A stretch of DNA of 64,000 nucleotides from VMDH01 sp038108875 (GTDB taxonomy: Bacteria > Pseudomonadota > Gammaproteobacteria > Magnimaribacterales > D2472), in contig JAYNII010000003.1 of assembly GCA_038108875.1 (NCBI GenBank), positions 1 through 64,000 on the forward strand. Reading direction: 5' to 3'. Position numbers and translations under genes: made by a program. This document shows positions 61,609 to 64,000 of this stretch, piece after piece; positions within the stretch are counted from its first letter, which is position 1, and every line of letters begins with the position of its first letter. The notes beneath the pieces were generated by a model. That model saw only the letters and a program-made list of their open reading frames with translations, was not told the DNA's origin and did no database searches.

Positions 61609-62753
61609 GGTTGCTTAAAGATTTTGATTTTCACGATAAGGATGTTGCCCTTAGGCTTGATCTTAATGTTCCAATAAAAGATGGGGTAATTTTAGACGAC
61701 ACAAGAATACTTGCCTCTATTCCAACTATCCAACTTCTTCTTTCTGCAAATTGCAGAGTTTTGATAATTTCCCACCTCGGAAGACCAACAGAAGGAATCT
61801 TTGATGAAGAAAACTCTTTAAAACCCGTTGCTTCTTATCTTTCAAAATTGCTTAGAGTTAATTTACCTTTGGTAAAAGAGCTTGATTATGCAGCATGTTT
61901 TGAAAACGAAAACTCTCCAATTACCATATTAGAAAACATAAGATGTTTTGCTGGAGAGAAAGATAATGACAGAACACTTTCCAGTCAAATTGCTAAACTC
62001 TGCGATATCTATGTTTTTGATGCATTTGGAACATCTCATAGAGCACAATCTTCCACTTACGGCGCCATTATAGAATCGAAAGAGTCTTGCGCCGGTTTAT
62101 TGGTTGAAAAGGAAGTCGATTCACTTTCAAGAGCATTCAAATCATTCCAAAAACCACTGATTTCAATCGTTGGTGGCTCAAAAGTATCTTCCAAGCTTTC
62201 AGTCTTGCAAAAACTATCTGAGCTCTCGGATTACATCATTGTTGGAGGAGGTATAGCAAATACATTTTTACAAGCCAGTGGGCAAAATATTGGAACATCT
62301 TTAGTGGAACTAGATATGTTGGAAATGGCAACAAAAATCTTATCCAATGGAAACTGTATTTTGCCAAAGGAAGTAATCACTGCAAAAAATTTCAATGACA
62401 CAAACATTTGTAAAAAGTCAGTTTACAAGCTAGAAGACGATGACATGATATTAGATATTTCAATTGATGACAGTTATAAAGAAATAATATTTTCTGCTAA
62501 AACTATTATATGGAATGGGCCTGCTGGTGTATTTGAGAATGAGAATTTCAAAAGCGGGACAAAAGACTTGGCCAAGCTAATTGCTTCCTCAAAAGCCTTT
62601 TCGGTGGCAGGAGGCGGTGAAACTATTGCCGCTATCAACGAATTTATCAATCCCAATGATATAGGGTATATTTCTACAGCAGGGGGAGCATTTTTAGAAT
62701 TTTTGGAAGGCAAAAAACTGCCAGCTTTGGAAGCTTTAGGATATGATTTTTAA
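61605..62753 (+). CDS. pgk: Phosphoglycerate kinase
   Basis: Glycolytic and gluconeogenic kinase. The 382-residue protein has RLDLNVPIKDG, SHLGRPTEG, ENIRCFAGEKDND, DAFGTSHRAQSS, GGSKVSSKLSVLQ and the hinge/nucleotide segment AGGGETIAAI. In ENIRCFAGEK and DAFGTSHR some consensus residues differ (RFxxGE; DAFGxAHR), but the substrate-binding pattern stands. It is coupled to tkt and followed by fba after 17 bp. Confidence 0.96.
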   Translation: MRLLKDFDFHDKDVALRLDLNVPIKDGVILDDTRILASIPTIQLLLSANCRVLIISHLGRPTEGIFDEENSLKPVASYLSKLLRVNLPLVKELDYAACFENENSPITILENIRCFAGEKDNDRTLSSQIAKLCDIYVFDAFGTSHRAQSSTYGAIIESKESCAGLLVEKEVDSLSRAFKSFQKPLISIVGGSKVSSKLSVLQKLSELSDYIIVGGGIANTFLQASGQNIGTSLVELDMLEMATKILSNGNCILPKEVITAKNFNDTNICKKSVYKLEDDDMILDISIDDSYKEIIFSAKTIIWNGPAGVFENENFKSGTKDLAKLIASSKAFSVAGGGETIAAINEFINPNDIGYISTAGGAFLEFLEGKKLPALEALGYDF

Positions 62754-62770
62754 ATGAATGGAGAATTAAG

Positions 62771-63835
62771 ATGGCCTTAATAAGTTTAAGACAATTGTTA
62801 GATCACGCCGCTGAATACAATTATGGTGTTCCGGCTTTTAATGTAAACAATCTTGAGCAGATGCGCGCAATAATGGAGGCTGCCAATAAAACCAACAGTC
62901 CTGTAATAGTGCAAGCCTCTGCCGGAGCAAGAAAGTATGCTGGGCCTACTTTCTTAAGACACCTTATTTTAGCTGCATTAGAAGAGTTTCCTCATATCCC
63001 AGTAGTAATGCACCAAGATCATGGAGCTTCACCAAGTGTTTGTCAGCGCTCAATTCAACTTGGTTTTTCCTCAGTGATGATGGATGGGTCATTAATGGAA
63101 GATATGAAGACACCAGCTGATTATGCATATAATACAAAAGTCACAAAAAGTGTTGTAGATATGGCTCATGCCTGCGGAGTCTCTGTAGAAGGAGAGCTTG
63201 GATGTCTTGGATCGCTAGAAACCGGAGAAGCAGGAGATGAAGATGGATCAGGTGCTGAAGGCAAATTATCTCATGATCAATTATTGACGGATCCAGAAGA
63301 AGCAGCAAAATTTGTTAAAGATACTCATGTAGATGCTCTAGCAATAGCCATTGGAACAAGTCATGGGGCTTACAAATTTACCAGACCTCCAACAGGAGAT
63401 ATTTTGGCAATAGAACGGGTGAAAGAAATTCATGCGAGAATTCCTGATACTCATTTGGTAATGCATGGTTCCTCAGCTGTTCCTCAAGATTGGCTTGATA
63501 TAATTAATGAATTTGGTGGGGATATCCCAGAAACGTATGGGGTTCCAGTTGAAGAAGTACAAGAAGGAATAAAACATGGAGTCAGGAAAGTTAACATTGA
63601 TACTGATCTAAGATTGGCTTCTACTGGAGCCATCAGAAGATTTATGCATCTTAATCCAGCTGAATTTGATCCAAGGAAATATTTAAGCAAAACGATAGAC
63701 GCAATGCGAGATATCTGTATCGATCGTTACGAAGCTTTTGGAACCTCGGGGCAGGCAGATAAAATCTCAGTACTATCACTTGAGGAAATGCATTTGAGAT
63801 ACTTAAGCGGCAGCCTAGATCCTACTGTAAATTAA
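62771..63835 (+). CDS. fba: Fructose-bisphosphate aldolase, class II (Calvin-cycle subtype)
   Basis: Zinc-dependent aldolase for fructose-1,6-bisphosphate. The 354-residue length and sequence fit the cbbA/Pseudomonas-type class II group. The zinc site and catalytic region are MHQDHGASP, VEGELGCLGSLETGE and MHGSSAVPQDW; DALAIAIGTSHGAYKF carries another metal His. With pckA and pgk it supports gluconeogenesis. Despite the subtype name, no Rubisco or phosphoribulokinase gene is present. Confidence 0.96.
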   Translation: MALISLRQLLDHAAEYNYGVPAFNVNNLEQMRAIMEAANKTNSPVIVQASAGARKYAGPTFLRHLILAALEEFPHIPVVMHQDHGASPSVCQRSIQLGFSSVMMDGSLMEDMKTPADYAYNTKVTKSVVDMAHACGVSVEGELGCLGSLETGEAGDEDGSGAEGKLSHDQLLTDPEEAAKFVKDTHVDALAIAIGTSHGAYKFTRPPTGDILAIERVKEIHARIPDTHLVMHGSSAVPQDWLDIINEFGGDIPETYGVPVEEVQEGIKHGVRKVNIDTDLRLASTGAIRRFMHLNPAEFDPRKYLSKTIDAMRDICIDRYEAFGTSGQADKISVLSLEEMHLRYLSGSLDPTVN

Positions 63836-63842
63836 ACTTAGC

Positions 63843-64000
63843 TTGAAAGTAATAATTCAGAGAGTCTCTCAGGCTTCAGTAGCTATCAATAGTAAAGTTC
63901 AGTCTTCCATAAAACGAGGAATTCTCGCATATGTATGCTTTGAAGAAGGGGATAATGAGGAGTCAATAAATAAATTTTTTGAAAAGATTACAAAATATAA
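63843..64000 (+). CDS. dtd: D-aminoacyl-tRNA deacylase (5' part, cut by window end)
   Basis: Hydrolyses D-amino acids from mischarged tRNA. The start is TTG at 63843, eight bases after the fba stop, giving KVIIQRVSQASVAINSKV, then GILAYVCFEEGDNEESINKF. This corresponds to the E. coli Dtd N-terminus (IQRVTRASVTV ... LLVLLGVEKDD). The frame is open to the last base, with about 52 of roughly 145 codons visible. Confidence 0.82.
   Translation, partial: MKVIIQRVSQASVAINSKVQSSIKRGILAYVCFEEGDNEESINKFFEKITKY

Noticed and set aside
62771..63835. Calvin cycle suggested by the fba subtype and tkt-pgk cluster
   Set aside because: No Rubisco or phosphoribulokinase is present; the same aldolase subtype serves gluconeogenesis in heterotrophs such as Pseudomonas.
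1..64000. A new defence, mobile or biosynthetic gene system
   Set aside because: All substantial genes belong to recognisable core families or small conserved unknowns; no gene cassette of unfamiliar composition was found.

Overview
The window is a compact, AT-rich chromosomal segment (roughly one third G+C by eye) that spans the replication-initiation neighbourhood of a gammaproteobacterium. The evidence for this lineage is the inherited gene order glmS-glmU-atp-parB-parA-rsmG-mnmG / mnmE-yidC-yidD-rnpA-rpmH / dnaA-dnaN-recF-gyrB, the dapF-DUF484-xerC-yigB cluster, the polA-engB-cytochrome c4-dsbA cluster and a complete aa3-type oxidase cluster. Tiny intergenic spaces, overlapping tail-to-tail genes, frequent TTG/GTG starts, a single-chain glycyl-tRNA synthetase and a marine-type SAM riboswitch suggest a streamlined marine heterotroph, perhaps SAR86-like. 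That placement is inference; no rRNA gene is present to test it.

Layout. 1-9.9 kb (minus strand): glmS (its last few codons are cut by the window edge), glmU and the F1Fo ATP synthase operon with an AtpI-like protein, behind a strong promoter at 9882-9910. 9.9-17.5 kb (minus): parB-parA-rsmG-mnmG, then a 207-bp AT-rich spacer that looks like oriC, then mnmE-yidC-yidD-rnpA-rpmH. 17.5-23 kb (plus): dnaA-dnaN-recF-gyrB, with a perfect parS palindrome inside the end of recF. 23-29.6 kb: glyS, a lipid A-type acyltransferase, trkH-trkA, fmt-def. 29.6-32.7 kb (plus): purE-tsaC-hemF-aroE-yheV; aroE is interrupted by a 100-N assembly gap flanked by an artefactual 55-bp duplication.

32.8-41 kb (plus): coxB-coxA-ctaG-coxC, a DUF2909 protein on the other strand, SURF1, a thioredoxin-like-fold membrane protein, ctaA, ctaB and sco. 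Together these make, metallate and supply heme A to a cytochrome c oxidase. 41-46.4 kb (minus): a lipoprotein tyrosine-phosphatase-like protein, a quinone oxidoreductase, gshA, pckA, dsbB. 46.5-51.5 kb: polA, engB, cytochrome c4, dsbA, a cytochrome c5-like protein. 51.5-56 kb (minus): a coiled-coil protein, yigB, xerC, DUF484, dapF, lysA and the tiny lipoprotein gene lptM. 56-59.6 kb (minus): ahcY-metK-metF, an S-adenosylmethionine cycle operon behind a clear promoter and a SAM-II/SAM-V-like riboswitch. 59.6-64 kb (plus): tkt-pgk-fba and the start of dtd.

No spacer without a gene exceeds about 210 bp. The largest are 13868-14074 (oriC candidate), 17488-17659 (rpmH/dnaA divergent region) and 59471-59619 (metF/tkt divergent region), all described below. 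I saw no rRNA, tRNA, CRISPR array, insertion sequence, phage or defence genes. This is core genome, and the interesting material lies in regulatory and structural DNA rather than in a new gene system.
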